Shown: positions 1 through 8,429 of the stretch, in pieces
Position numbering within the stretch: position 1 is the first letter of the stretch
Layout of the letters: each line of letters begins with the position of its first letter
NCBI GenBank assembly: GCA_041583135.1
Contig: JBFHGJ010000014.1
Location: forward strand, 12,395-76,394
Direction of reading: 5' to 3'
Source: JABSOG01 sp041583135
GTDB lineage: Bacteria; Pseudomonadota; Gammaproteobacteria; Enterobacterales; Alteromonadaceae
DNA length: 64,000 bases
The notes under the pieces: generated by a model
Told to the model about the DNA's origin: nothing
The model's input: only the letters and a program-made list of their open reading frames with translations
The model's database searches: none
Translations under genes and position numbers: made by a program

Positions 1-1953
1 TCGCTATTTAGTGGTGAAGAAGTGCTCTCCGATGAAGAAAAGGCGCGCCGTGAAAGAATGCGGATCAAAAACTCAGGGATCATCAGCTACAAATGGTCAG
101 AAGACGGTAAAGCGTTGCTGTTCCCAGCCGGTGGCGATATTTATTATTACGACCTGCAAGCGCGAAAAAGTCGTCAACTAACCGACACGCCGGAATATGA
201 AACCGATATTCGCTTTTCGCCAAAAGGGCACTATGTCTCATTTATTCGTGAGCAAAACCTTTATTATCTCGACATTGCCACAGGCAAAGAAACCCAAGTG
301 ACCCATGATGGTAAAGGTTTGGTCAAATATGGCATGGCGGAGTTTGTTGCGCAGGAAGAAATGAGCCGTATGACCGGCTACTGGTGGGCACCGGATGAGT
401 CGAAGCTGGCCTTTACCCGCAGTGATGAAAGTGAGGTTGCCGAGGTTGTTCGTAATGAAATTTATGCCGATGAAATCAAATTGTTCAACCAGCGTTATCC
501 TTATGCTGGCTCAAACAATGCCAAGGTTGAACTGGCGGTATATCGTTTGGACAACGCCAAGGTTCAATGGTTAGACCTAGGTAAAGAACGAGACTTCTAC
601 CTGACCCGTGCGCAATGGGCAGAAGATAGCAATATTTTGTCTTATCAGTGGCAAGACAGAGGCCATCAAACCCTTGAGCTGCGCTTTTATGACAGTAAGG
701 CTGGCACAACCGAGACCGTGATTAAAGAAACCAGTGATAGCTGGGTCAATCTGCATGATGACCTGCATTTCTTAGAAGACAAAAAACACTTCATTTGGGC
801 CTCTGAGCGCGATGGTTTCAAACACCTTTATCTTTACGATATGCAAGGCAACCTCAAACGCCAGCTGACTCAAGGTCAATGGGTGGTCGATTCACTCAAA
901 AGGGTCGATGAAAAAGCGCAAAGAGTTTATTTTACCGGTCGCAAGGATACGCCTATAGAAAGTCATCTATACAGTACGGGCTTATTTAAGCCTGCTGCTG
1001 TTGAGCGCATTACCTCAGCCAATGCCAACCATTACGTCAACCTAGCTGAGGATAGTCAGACCTTTATCGACTATAGTTCGTCCTCAAGCGCTTTAAACTC
1101 GGTGGCACTAAGAAATATCGACGGTCGCTTTTTGATCTGGCTTGAGCAAAATGAGGTTGATCAAGACCATCCGTTGTATCCCTACAAAGATGAGTTGGTT
1201 GAGCCGAGTTTTGGTCATATCAAAGCAGACGATGGTCAAAAGCTGTATTACAAGCTTTATCAGCCGGCCAAGCTGGAAAAAGGTAAGAAGTATCCGGTTA
1301 TCGTCTACGTTTATGGTGGACCGGGTGCACAGATGGTACGCAATACCACGCCTGATTTGTTTTGGCAGTACATGGTGCAACAAGGCTACATGGTGTTTCA
1401 ACTCGATAATCGTGGCTCAGAAAGTCGCGGTAAAGCCTTTGAAGCTGCCATTCATCGTAAGATGGGTGAAGTAGAGGTGCAAGATCAGATAGCGGGCGTG
1501 AAATTCTTGCGTAGTTTGCCTCAGGTCGATCCTGAGCGTATCGGCATCTATGGTCACAGTTACGGTGGCTATATGACGTTGATGGCAATGTTCAAGGCCG
1601 GAGATTACTTCAAAGTGGGCGTGTCTGGCGCACCGGTGACCGATTGGAGTCTGTATGATACCTATTACACCGAAAAGTATCTTGACCACCCCAAAGAAAA
1701 CGCTCAAGGCTATATCGACAGTAGTGTTTTCCCTTATGTCAAAGGGCTAAAAGGTTCATTGTTGGTATACCATGGCATGGCAGATGACAATGTGCTGTTT
1801 ACCAACGCCACCAAATTGTTTAAGGCATTGCAGGACGAAGGCTTTATGTTTGAAATGATGACCTACCCCGGGGCCAAACACAGTTTGCGGGGCAAAAAGA
1901 CCAAAATTCATTTCAAAACCACGATTGCCGATTTCTTTAAACGCAAGCTTTGA
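1..1953 (+). CDS. Dipeptidyl-peptidase IV-type S9 serine peptidase (5' truncated by window edge)
   Basis: Prolyl-oligopeptidase family exopeptidase that would release X-Pro dipeptides from peptides, probably in the periplasm. The reading frame is open from base 1, before the GTG at 22, so the true start and any signal peptide lie outside the window. The first ~390 visible residues show beta-propeller-like repeats (DIYYYDLQARKSRQLT, NLYYLDIATGKETQVT). The C-terminal alpha/beta-hydrolase domain carries YGGPGAQ, the nucleophile motif GHSYGGYM (Ser near 1558-1560), the Asp in ADDNV near 1785-1790 and the His in AKHSL near 1880. DPP-IV is preferred over acylaminoacyl peptidase because of the full N-terminal propeller and a likely EE-type motif (FVAQEEMSRMTGYWW) that binds the substrate N-terminus. 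The next gene begins about 60 bp downstream on the same strand and has its own ribosome binding site. Confidence 0.93.
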   Translation, partial: SLFSGEEVLSDEEKARRERMRIKNSGIISYKWSEDGKALLFPAGGDIYYYDLQARKSRQLTDTPEYETDIRFSPKGHYVSFIREQNLYYLDIATGKETQVTHDGKGLVKYGMAEFVAQEEMSRMTGYWWAPDESKLAFTRSDESEVAEVVRNEIYADEIKLFNQRYPYAGSNNAKVELAVYRLDNAKVQWLDLGKERDFYLTRAQWAEDSNILSYQWQDRGHQTLELRFYDSKAGTTETVIKETSDSWVNLHDDLHFLEDKKHFIWASERDGFKHLYLYDMQGNLKRQLTQGQWVVDSLKRVDEKAQRVYFTGRKDTPIESHLYSTGLFKPAAVERITSANANHYVNLAEDSQTFIDYSSSSSALNSVALRNIDGRFLIWLEQNEVDQDHPLYPYKDELVEPSFGHIKADDGQKLYYKLYQPAKLEKGKKYPVIVYVYGGPGAQMVRNTTPDLFWQYMVQQGYMVFQLDNRGSESRGKAFEAAIHRKMGEVEVQDQIAGVKFLRSLPQVDPERIGIYGHSYGGYMTLMAMFKAGDYFKVGVSGAPVTDWSLYDTYYTEKYLDHPKENAQGYIDSSVFPYVKGLKGSLLVYHGMADDNVLFTNATKLFKALQDEGFMFEMMTYPGAKHSLRGKKTKIHFKTTIADFFKRKL

Positions 1954-2015
1954 TTGCCAGTACCGGGAATAACTGTTATATCATTATAAGATAATCAGTT
2001 TAAGGACCTTGTATT

Positions 2016-2738
2016 GTGTTAAGCAGACAGACACTCGACAATTTGGACAGCTATGCCGAGCATTACTCGAAAAACGGTTGGGTGCGGATCAGCAATTTTC
2101 TCAGCGATGAACATGCCGAGCTGTTTGCTGCCTCTGTCCATGAAGTGGCAGATATGCCGCCTTTATGGCAAATCGCAACACTGGTACAAGGCAAGGCATT
2201 TGTTGCACAGGTAAAGGATTACCTGGCACAAGAGCCTTATGTGCGTAGTCATTTTATTGCTGAGATCCTAAGATATGCACAGCAGCATGATTTTCAATAT
2301 TTCTACGAATTTATTCACCTGCTCAATAACGATAGTAAAGCCCCTCCTGCACTAGATGATATTGCACAATTATGGCGTTCTGAGGCGTTGTTGGATGTCT
2401 TGAAGCATGTGGCAGATGATAAGACCGTGTGCCAAATCGATGCGCAACTGACACGCTATAAACCCGGACACTTTTTAAAGCACCATAGCGATGAAGGCTA
2501 TCAGGCGCCGCAAAAACGTAAGGTGGCGTATGTGTTGAGTCTCAGCAAGAATTGGCAGGCAGATTGGGGTGGCTTGCTACATTTGCAAGAAGGAAAGGAT
2601 GCCATCACCCAATCCCTCATTCCTGAATTTAACTCGATAACCTTGTTTAAGGTCCCTACAGCGCATTTTGTCTCTCAGGTAACCAATTACTGTCCGGCAT
2701 CAAGATATAGCCTGACCGGCTGGCTCTGGGCCAAATAG
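2016..2738 (+). CDS. 2-oxoglutarate/Fe(II)-dependent oxygenase, prolyl-4-hydroxylase-like
   Basis: Predicted 2OG-Fe(II) dioxygenase of 240 aa. The double-stranded beta-helix shows the iron facial triad H157-x-D159 (HHSDEGY) and distal H217 (PTAHFVSQV), with R230 (SRYSLTGW) placed to bind 2-oxoglutarate. GGLLHL just before the distal His is typical of P4H-type domains. The first ~130 residues are a helical extension that I do not recognise. The GTG at 2016 is chosen because TAAGGA (2001-2006) lies at ribosome-binding distance. The substrate is unknown: this family hydroxylates proline or other residues in peptides, or free amino acids. A 54-aa peptide gene on the other strand ends two bases after this stop codon. 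Confidence 0.88.
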   Translation: MLSRQTLDNLDSYAEHYSKNGWVRISNFLSDEHAELFAASVHEVADMPPLWQIATLVQGKAFVAQVKDYLAQEPYVRSHFIAEILRYAQQHDFQYFYEFIHLLNNDSKAPPALDDIAQLWRSEALLDVLKHVADDKTVCQIDAQLTRYKPGHFLKHHSDEGYQAPQKRKVAYVLSLSKNWQADWGGLLHLQEGKDAITQSLIPEFNSITLFKVPTAHFVSQVTNYCPASRYSLTGWLWAK

Positions 2739-2740
2739 GC

Positions 2741-2905
2741 CTATACTGCGGGGAAAGTGTCGGCGTCTTTGGCAAATTCACCAAAGCTGGTGAGTGCGGG
2801 CTGTTCTTCAGAGCAAGGCTCGTTATGTGGTTGCTCTAAGTCGGCAAAGGCTGCAAAGCTTTTGATCATATCAGTTTCAACCATTGATTTATTGTAGTTG
2901 TTCAT
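2741..2905 (-). CDS. Small hypothetical peptide, 54 aa, convergent with the 2OG oxygenase
   Basis: Unannotated small open frame on the minus strand, ATG at 2905 and TAG at 2741. It encodes 54 residues beginning MNNYNKSMVETDMIKSF and ending KDADTFPAV. AGGAA sits seven bases upstream of the ATG, a good ribosome binding site. The peptide is acidic, has a single Cys, no signal peptide and no transmembrane segment. The N-terminal part looks amphipathic (MIKSFAAFADLEQ); the rest is rich in Glu, Pro and Asp. It ends two bases from the stop of the 2OG oxygenase. No family is recognised. A gene is supported by the RBS and a compositionally ordinary protein; the function is unknown. Confidence 0.55.
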   Translation of the reverse strand: MNNYNKSMVETDMIKSFAAFADLEQPHNEPCSEEQPALTSFGEFAKDADTFPAV

Positions 2906-4148
2906 GGGAAGTTCCTGAGTTTATTTTTATTCAAGCTGCCAAGATATTAGGAGCTGATATGCGCTGCTGTCAACCTTTGTGCTGGGTCAATGTTGAGGTG
3001 AAACGCGTAAATATCCCATTATCTTGTTGAGATTTTTCGCTATCTTATTGATTTTAAAATATGGATGAAACTTATTGATGGGGGTAAAAGACTGCATAAA
3101 AAGTTTAGAATTATTCAACAATATGAATAACTCGCTGAGCTGTTGCGGGAGGTTATGTCTCGCAGTCTACCGACTAAGTAAGCCAAAAGTGGCTGTGCGT
3201 TTGCATTTAGTCTAATAAAAATCAGCTGGAACCCGAATTTTTATTAAGCCAAACGCTCTGTCGATTGGCGGCAGCATTTCAACTGCGAGACAAAGTAACC
3301 CTTCCTTATCAACCGTGTTTCCCGATACCTCACTACTTCCTTTTAGCCTACAACCTCCTATTGACGACTTCCTTGATGGCCTACAACGTCCTAATCTTAC
3401 TCAAAGTACAACTTCCATTATGCCGACAACTTCCAATTTACAGCTTCCTTTTTGGCCCACGACTTCCACTATTACAACGTCCTTTTGGCCTACAACTTCC
3501 ACTACAACAACTTCCTTTAAGGCTTACTACTTCCTATTGAACAACATTCCTTTGGCCGACGACTTCCAAACTAACTGCTTCCATTTGGCCTACAACTTCC
3601 ATTCGATACCGCTTCCTATTTGGCCGACATCTTCCGTTTTTACTACTTCCTTTAAGGCCACGACTTCCTATTTTACTGCTTTCCTATTAAAGCGAACTAC
3701 TTCCTTCTTTATGATTTCCTTTTAACGCTTTTTACTGCTTCCTTTTTACAACTTCCCAGTATCTTTGAGCGTTGTTGTTTAACAACGTCATTTGATGTTG
3801 AGTATATTAATAAAAGTTTGCAAATTTGGTTATCAAATATAAGCCAAGTTTTGTTAATAATGAGTCTAAATTATAAAAGTTATTTTATTTCAGGTGTTTA
3901 CATAACAATATTTAATATGTGGTTATGCAGTTGTAATAAAAAAACGCCATCTTGTCCGATTTTTTTAAATCGTTTTTATGGACAAAAAACGTCGGTGAAA
4001 TCCCTTCTTTAGGCTAAAATTACTATTTCTTTATGGTCATGGTCCGATGTCTACTGTATGGCTGAAACTTGACGACATCCATTTGTATAGATGTGCCTAT
4101 AAAAACGATAAAGTCTTCGCTGCTGGTGTGGCGAAGGAGGACCACTAC
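2906..4148. other. 1.2-kb intergenic region holding the CTTCC repeat array
   Basis: No convincing gene. AT-rich DNA surrounds the repeat array described separately (3332-3756). 3780-4030 is strongly AT-rich and probably carries the promoter of the ceramidase gene. Short open frames here (for example 3818-4012) have no ribosome binding site and unnatural composition. Confidence 0.6.
3332..3756. repeat. Degenerate tandem array, about 25 units of ACNRCTTCC
   Basis: A 425-bp array of about 25 units, each starting with a variant of ACAACTTCC. Long units (mostly 18-19 bp) and short units (mostly 14-16 bp) alternate, giving a higher-order period of about 33 bp and a mean step of 17 bp. The spacer of most long units ends in GGCC (TTTGGCC), while the short units lack it. 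Outliers of 21, 23 and 25 bp occur. Read on the minus strand the core is AAAGGAAGTTGT, pointing toward the 54-aa peptide gene. Frames open through the first half (repeats such as TTSFWPTTST) shift register later, so a protein-coding origin is unlikely. Confidence 0.85.
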
Positions 4149-6269
4149 ATGAAAAGCTACAAAAATTTCGCTCAGCGGATAAAAGCATTGAGCATATACA
4201 CTGTCACCTTATTGTTGATCTGTTTTCAGCCGTTGGCGAATGCCAATGACTGGTTGATTGGCACGGGGATATATGACATTACCGGGCCTGCCGCCGATAG
4301 GGGCATGGTTGGTTATGGTGATACCGGCCAGACCACCAAAGGCATACATACCAGACTATGGTCGCGTGCATTTGTTATCGGCAATAGCGATCATTCAGGG
4401 TTTATCAGCTTTGTCAGTGCCGACCTACAGAGCATTACTCAAGGAGTCCATCAGGGCGTCATGAAAAAGGTCGCCGCCGATCCCTTTCTCGCGCCTTTTT
4501 TCAATCAAAGCAATATCATGCTTAGCGCTACTCACGTTCATGTCGGCCCGGGTGGTTACGACCACAACGTGATGCTCAACATGAGTGCGCTTGGTCATGA
4601 CAACAAAAACTATAACGTTATTGTCAATGGTATATATCAGTCTATTCGCAATGCCTTTATGACCCGCACACTCGGATCGATTAAAATCAATCAGGGCAAC
4701 TTGAGTGGCGCTTCCGTTAATCGCAGTACCGTGGCTTATAGTCAGAACCCTGATGCGGGGCAATATAGCGACAATATCAATAAGACCATGACAGTGCTCA
4801 AACTGGTTAAAAGTAATGGTCAGGAGATTGGTATGATCAACTGGTTTGCGGTGCACAATGTTTCTAGCACGCAGTCACAGCGATTGATCACCGGTGATAA
4901 CAAAGGCGTTGCGGCACAATTATTTGAAAAGGCCAAGGGAGTCAACTTACCACTTTCCAGCGGGTTTGTTGCGGCCTTTGCCAATAGTGAAGAAGGAGAT
5001 GTGTCACCCAATGTGTGTGGCCAGGAAAATGGCTGTGCGGGTAAAGGCAATAATGAGGGGAATGTAGCGCTGTTGGCGCAAAAGCAATACAGCAAAGCGA
5101 TGAGCTTATACAACAATGCCTCTGAGCGTTTAAATGGGGCAGTGGCTCACCGGTTTCAGTATGTTAAATTGCCCGGTTACCAAGTCTTGGGCAATTATAC
5201 CGGTGCCGGTACTCAGACTTTGTGCCAAGGTGCCATCGGATTTTCGATGACGGCAGGCGCGACTAGAGATGGGCCCTCGGGTCAAGCCGGTGTGTTCGAA
5301 GGCATGACTCAAGACAATGAAGGCAGCAACTGGAATAGGAGCAGTGTGATCGGTAGTGTGAGCGGCATGTTCAAGTTTATTAACGATTTTGCCGGGATCC
5401 TCGGGTTTGACAAAAATGTGCTCGGTAGCAGAACCCATGAGAGCTGTCAGTATCCAAAGCCAACTTTCTTGCCTACCGTTTTGGGATCTGACGTACATCT
5501 ATATACAGATACCTTGCCATTTCAGCTATTTCAGATAGGTAACCTTGCTTTGGTTGGTGTTCCTGCGGAAATGACCACCATGGCTGGACGCAGGTTGCGA
5601 GACGATTTACAGACAATTTTGGCGCAATCCGGTGTGACTCGAGTTATTTTTGCCGGACTAAGCAATGCCTATGGTGGCTACATTACCACCAAAGAAGAAT
5701 ATTCGGTGCAGTATTATGAAGGCGCTCACAATCTCTATGGTCAGTATTCACTCGCAGCCTATCGTCAGGTTTATGGACAATTGGCCAATGCGCTGGTTTC
5801 TGGGCAATCTTTAGCAACCGGGCCTTCACCTAAAGATTGGTCAGCAAAGCAAAAGGTAAACGCCATTGGCGTGGTTTATGACGACAAACGTTTGTGGGAA
5901 TCATTTGGCCAAGTTTGGAATAATGCCAACAGTAGTTATAACCGAGGTGATACCGTCAGTGTTAAATTTCGCTCTGGCCATCCGCAAAACAACTACAAAA
6001 CCATGGCTAGCTTTATAGAGGTGCAGCGCAAAATCGATGGTAGCTGGGTGACGGTGCTCAGTGATAATGATTTTAGTACCAAGTTTGAATGGATAAGGGA
6101 TACGGCTGCCGACTGTCTGGCTTGTTCTTTTGCTAAAGCTCAATGGCAAATCGACACTTCAATGCCGACTGGCACTTATCGTATTCGCCATAAAGGCCAT
6201 TGGAAAAGTGGTTGGGATGGCAAGATCAGAAGCTATACCGGAACCAGTCGTAGCTTTAGTGTCAAATAA
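4149..6269 (+). CDS. Neutral/alkaline ceramidase, secreted
   Basis: Hydrolyses ceramide to sphingosine and fatty acid. The ATG at 4149 is chosen because AAGGAGG (4134-4140) precedes it by eight bases and because it gives a signal peptide (MKSYKNFAQ, then a hydrophobic stretch to LANAND); the open frame runs further up but without a signal. The product is 706 aa. Family marks are the zinc-ligand region THVHVGPGGYDHN (around residue 128), NWFAVHNVS, TGDNKG, and the nucleophile motif GDVSPN with Ser at residue 286. The C-terminal ~150 residues form the immunoglobulin-like domain of this family (GDTVSVKFRSGHPQNNY). The gene stands alone between the repeat array and a structured element. Bacteria rarely make sphingolipids, so it probably attacks eukaryotic membrane lipids. 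Confidence 0.93.
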   Translation: MKSYKNFAQRIKALSIYTVTLLLICFQPLANANDWLIGTGIYDITGPAADRGMVGYGDTGQTTKGIHTRLWSRAFVIGNSDHSGFISFVSADLQSITQGVHQGVMKKVAADPFLAPFFNQSNIMLSATHVHVGPGGYDHNVMLNMSALGHDNKNYNVIVNGIYQSIRNAFMTRTLGSIKINQGNLSGASVNRSTVAYSQNPDAGQYSDNINKTMTVLKLVKSNGQEIGMINWFAVHNVSSTQSQRLITGDNKGVAAQLFEKAKGVNLPLSSGFVAAFANSEEGDVSPNVCGQENGCAGKGNNEGNVALLAQKQYSKAMSLYNNASERLNGAVAHRFQYVKLPGYQVLGNYTGAGTQTLCQGAIGFSMTAGATRDGPSGQAGVFEGMTQDNEGSNWNRSSVIGSVSGMFKFINDFAGILGFDKNVLGSRTHESCQYPKPTFLPTVLGSDVHLYTDTLPFQLFQIGNLALVGVPAEMTTMAGRRLRDDLQTILAQSGVTRVIFAGLSNAYGGYITTKEEYSVQYYEGAHNLYGQYSLAAYRQVYGQLANALVSGQSLATGPSPKDWSAKQKVNAIGVVYDDKRLWESFGQVWNNANSSYNRGDTVSVKFRSGHPQNNYKTMASFIEVQRKIDGSWVTVLSDNDFSTKFEWIRDTAADCLACSFAKAQWQIDTSMPTGTYRIRHKGHWKSGWDGKIRSYTGTSRSFSVK

Positions 6270-6277
6270 CTAAGGTG

Positions 6278-6298
6278 GAGGTGCGCATTGCGCACCTC
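6278..6298. repeat. Perfect 10-bp inverted repeat (GTGCGC type)
   Basis: GAGGTGCGCA and its exact complement separated by one base, starting eight bases after the ceramidase stop. It would form a strong hairpin and may help end transcription, although no T-run follows. Related GTGCGCAC words recur between prpF and acnD and between acnD and prpC. Confidence 0.6.
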
Positions 6299-6299
6299 T

Positions 6300-6388
6300 A
6301 AACCGCATTGATTGTTGCCTGCGCATTTATGCGCGATAACATTTGGTCGAGGCTAAAGCCTCATGCTACGAAGGCAACTAATGCGGTT
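6300..6388. repeat. Structured inverted-repeat element with two inner hairpins
   Basis: Outer arms AACCGCATT plus GTTGCCT (6301-6320) pair with AGGCAAC plus AATGCGGTT (6372-6388). Inside lie two further perfect hairpins, GCGCA-TTTA-TGCGC (6321-6334) and GAGGC-TAAA-GCCTC (6349-6362). The result is a three-way-junction-like fold. It lies between the convergent ceramidase and PanE-like genes, so it may be a bidirectional terminator, a MITE-like repeat or a structured RNA. Confidence 0.65.
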
Positions 6389-6399
6389 CACGTGCACCT

Positions 6400-7428
6400 T
6401 TAACTATCAATAGCCTGCCAAATGTCATTGATACTCATTGGTTTAAACTGACCAACAGCAAATCGCTGCTGGCATAACTTGAAGATGGCTTGGTTGTAAG
6501 GTGCTGATACTTGGTGTTGTTGGGCTAACATCAACAAGTGTCCGTTGATATCATCAAGCTCGGTTTGTTGTGAGCCGTTATTGATCACATCTTGCGCCAT
6601 AGAGCTTAACACCATCTTTTTGACGTTACGTTTAAATGCGCTTCGAGTCAGCCACTGTGGTAGTAGTGCGCTGGCCTGTATTAACCACCAAGGGGGCGCG
6701 TTACCTATTTTACACTCTTTAAAGCCGGCTGCTTTGACGATGTTGACGCCCTCATAAATCAAACGGCTCAATATCTGCTGAAAGCGCGCCATGTTGTCGA
6801 TATCACGATAGCCAAGGCCAGTCAGTGTCGTCAATGAGTTGGTGAGATTGATCACCATCTTACACAATGCCGCATCTTGAAAGTGTTGCGCTGCAACCGC
6901 ATTGGCGTGTGGATTAAGCATATCGACAACTGTGGTGATAAGCCTTTGTTGGCCATTATCCGGCGTGCCGATGATAAACGGCCCTTTGGCTTGATAACCG
7001 ACTACACCGACATTATCGAGCCAAGCGTTGAAAGTCACAATGCCATAAACGACCTGCTTAAAATACTGTGGCAGGATACGCTGGTTTTCAACCCCGTTTT
7101 GCAGGCCGACGACTATGGTGTCGGTCAACTGACTCGCACCATAGTGTGTGAGCAGTGCGCCGCTGACATCGGCGAGACTGTAGTTTTTAACACAGAGCAG
7201 TATCATATCGGGGCATGGGCAGTGATTGAGATCACTGATGGCGTTAACCTTGACTGTCGTAGCCTGATCTTGGTGATGCTGTAGATAGGCTTTGATGCCA
7301 CCTGTTACAAGCTTTGCTGCATTTTCTGGGCGGTCGTAAACATAGAGATTAGGTTGTGTCGGTGCAAGCCAAGCTGTCAATGCAGAGCCGACAGCTCCTG
7401 CGCCGATAAGTAAAATGGTTGGTTTCAT
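6400..7428 (-). CDS. Ketopantoate reductase family (ApbA/PanE) oxidoreductase
   Basis: NADPH-dependent 2-dehydropantoate 2-reductase family protein of 342 aa, cytoplasmic. The N-terminus has the Rossmann motif GAGAVGSALTAW (residues 8-19), then CVKNYSL and GLQNGVEN, the usual ApbA landmarks. The C-terminal helical domain contains the NLTNSLTTLTG region and a final substrate-contact stretch. Its ATG overlaps the stop of the upstream acetoacetate-decarboxylase-like gene (ATGA), so the two are translationally coupled and likely act in one pathway. That context argues against the housekeeping panE role and for a catabolic or secondary-metabolite reductase; the substrate is unknown. Confidence 0.85.
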   Translation of the reverse strand: MKPTILLIGAGAVGSALTAWLAPTQPNLYVYDRPENAAKLVTGGIKAYLQHHQDQATTVKVNAISDLNHCPCPDMILLCVKNYSLADVSGALLTHYGASQLTDTIVVGLQNGVENQRILPQYFKQVVYGIVTFNAWLDNVGVVGYQAKGPFIIGTPDNGQQRLITTVVDMLNPHANAVAAQHFQDAALCKMVINLTNSLTTLTGLGYRDIDNMARFQQILSRLIYEGVNIVKAAGFKECKIGNAPPWWLIQASALLPQWLTRSAFKRNVKKMVLSSMAQDVINNGSQQTELDDINGHLLMLAQQHQVSAPYNQAIFKLCQQRFAVGQFKPMSINDIWQAIDS

Positions 7429-8330
7429 CGGTTCACCTTAAGCGGATCTGCGTCAAAGGCGAATGGTGCTTGATAGTGTGGGTCGGCCAAGTCAAAGCAA
7501 GCGCTCATGCTTGGCGTAAAACGGGTTTGAAAGGGGCTTGGGTCGATATTCAGCGTTTTGAGCATCGCGGCAACAGGGCCTGTGCCGAGTTCTAGCGCCG
7601 GGGGATTTTTGCTGTTTTGTTGCCATAGTCTATTGGTGAACTTGTTGACACTAAAATCACCTTTAAAGCAGGTGCTGCTTTTAAGCAATCTACCGTTTAG
7701 TTTTGAATAGAGATTGGACGTAACATCGAAGTGGCTACGATGACCTTGTGTGGGCAGGGTCAGGTTGAGGTAGTGGTTGCCAGCGGCGTCGATGGCTGCT
7801 GTGGTTGAGCTTTGCTCGGTATTTTTGATATTGATGGTTTCGACCTGCTTAGGTAGCCCCCAAATTTTTTGTCCGCGCAGCTGATTCTCTTTTGAGGTGA
7901 CCGGCATGTGGAAAACGTAATAACCGAAGTTCTTAAAACCCTGTATCAGCATTGGCAGTACCGGCACATTGAGCAGAGGGTCTATCATCACCGGAATGGT
8001 CATGGCGATTTCATTGTAGGCGGGCAAGCCAAGCACCTGTTTGTATTCGTAACATGAAAAGGTAACCAAAGCGCGACCTTTGGGCATGGCAACCGGTTTC
8101 ATTTTAGGATGTGGCATCAGCGCTTGAGCCTGCTGATAGTCACATAGAAAAATGCCGATGGCGCAGCTGACGTCACCATAAAAGGTTGGAAATAGGTAGT
8201 CTTTGCTGATGTTTTCACTTAGTTCGAGCGGCGATGGGGCATGACGCAGTTTAAAGCGCCTGAAAAAAGCGTTGTCGAATCGCGCCTGGTTGTCCAAGAC
8301 GCCGGGTTGAATATCGAGATTGGGCTGCAT
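7425..8330 (-). CDS. Acetoacetate decarboxylase-like protein
   Basis: 301-aa member of the acetoacetate decarboxylase superfamily. The motif GQKIWGLPKQ places K161 where the Schiff-base lysine of the Clostridium enzyme (GREL-AYPKK) lies, and GLPAYNEIAM matches the conserved E-containing strand before it. Members are decarboxylases, but many homologues act instead as aldolase-dehydratases on other keto acids, so the reaction is not assigned. It is the first gene of a two-gene operon with the ApbA/PanE-like reductase (4-bp overlap) and is divergent from a LuxR regulator 99 bp away. Confidence 0.82.
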   Translation of the reverse strand: MQPNLDIQPGVLDNQARFDNAFFRRFKLRHAPSPLELSENISKDYLFPTFYGDVSCAIGIFLCDYQQAQALMPHPKMKPVAMPKGRALVTFSCYEYKQVLGLPAYNEIAMTIPVMIDPLLNVPVLPMLIQGFKNFGYYVFHMPVTSKENQLRGQKIWGLPKQVETINIKNTEQSSTTAAIDAAGNHYLNLTLPTQGHRSHFDVTSNLYSKLNGRLLKSSTCFKGDFSVNKFTNRLWQQNSKNPPALELGTGPVAAMLKTLNIDPSPFQTRFTPSMSACFDLADPHYQAPFAFDADPLKVNR

Positions 8331-8366
8331 AAGGTTACTCTTTAATCACATTTGTTCACCTTGCTA

Positions 8367-8389
8367 TTGTCGCTGGCAGTTGTCACTGG
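8367..8389. promoter_or_regulatory. Direct repeat in divergent promoter region
   Basis: TTGTCGCTGG and TTGTCACTGG lie in the same orientation with a 13-bp period, in the 99-bp gap between the divergent decarboxylase and LuxR genes. They are a candidate operator for the LuxR-type protein; no binding data are implied. Confidence 0.3.
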
Positions 8390-8429
8390 TTAAATAGTAG
8401 AAATAACCCAACGTTGGCAGATTCGAATA

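Noticed and set aside
3265..3725. Two overlapping open frames (91 and 136 aa) through the CTTCC array
   Set aside because: Their low-complexity repeats (TTSFWPTTST) hold for only part of the array and then shift register; no ribosome binding site. The array explains the openness.
3818..4012. 64-aa open frame before the ceramidase gene
   Set aside because: Very AT-rich, no ribosome binding site, hydrophobic but unordered sequence. It sits where the ceramidase promoter is expected.
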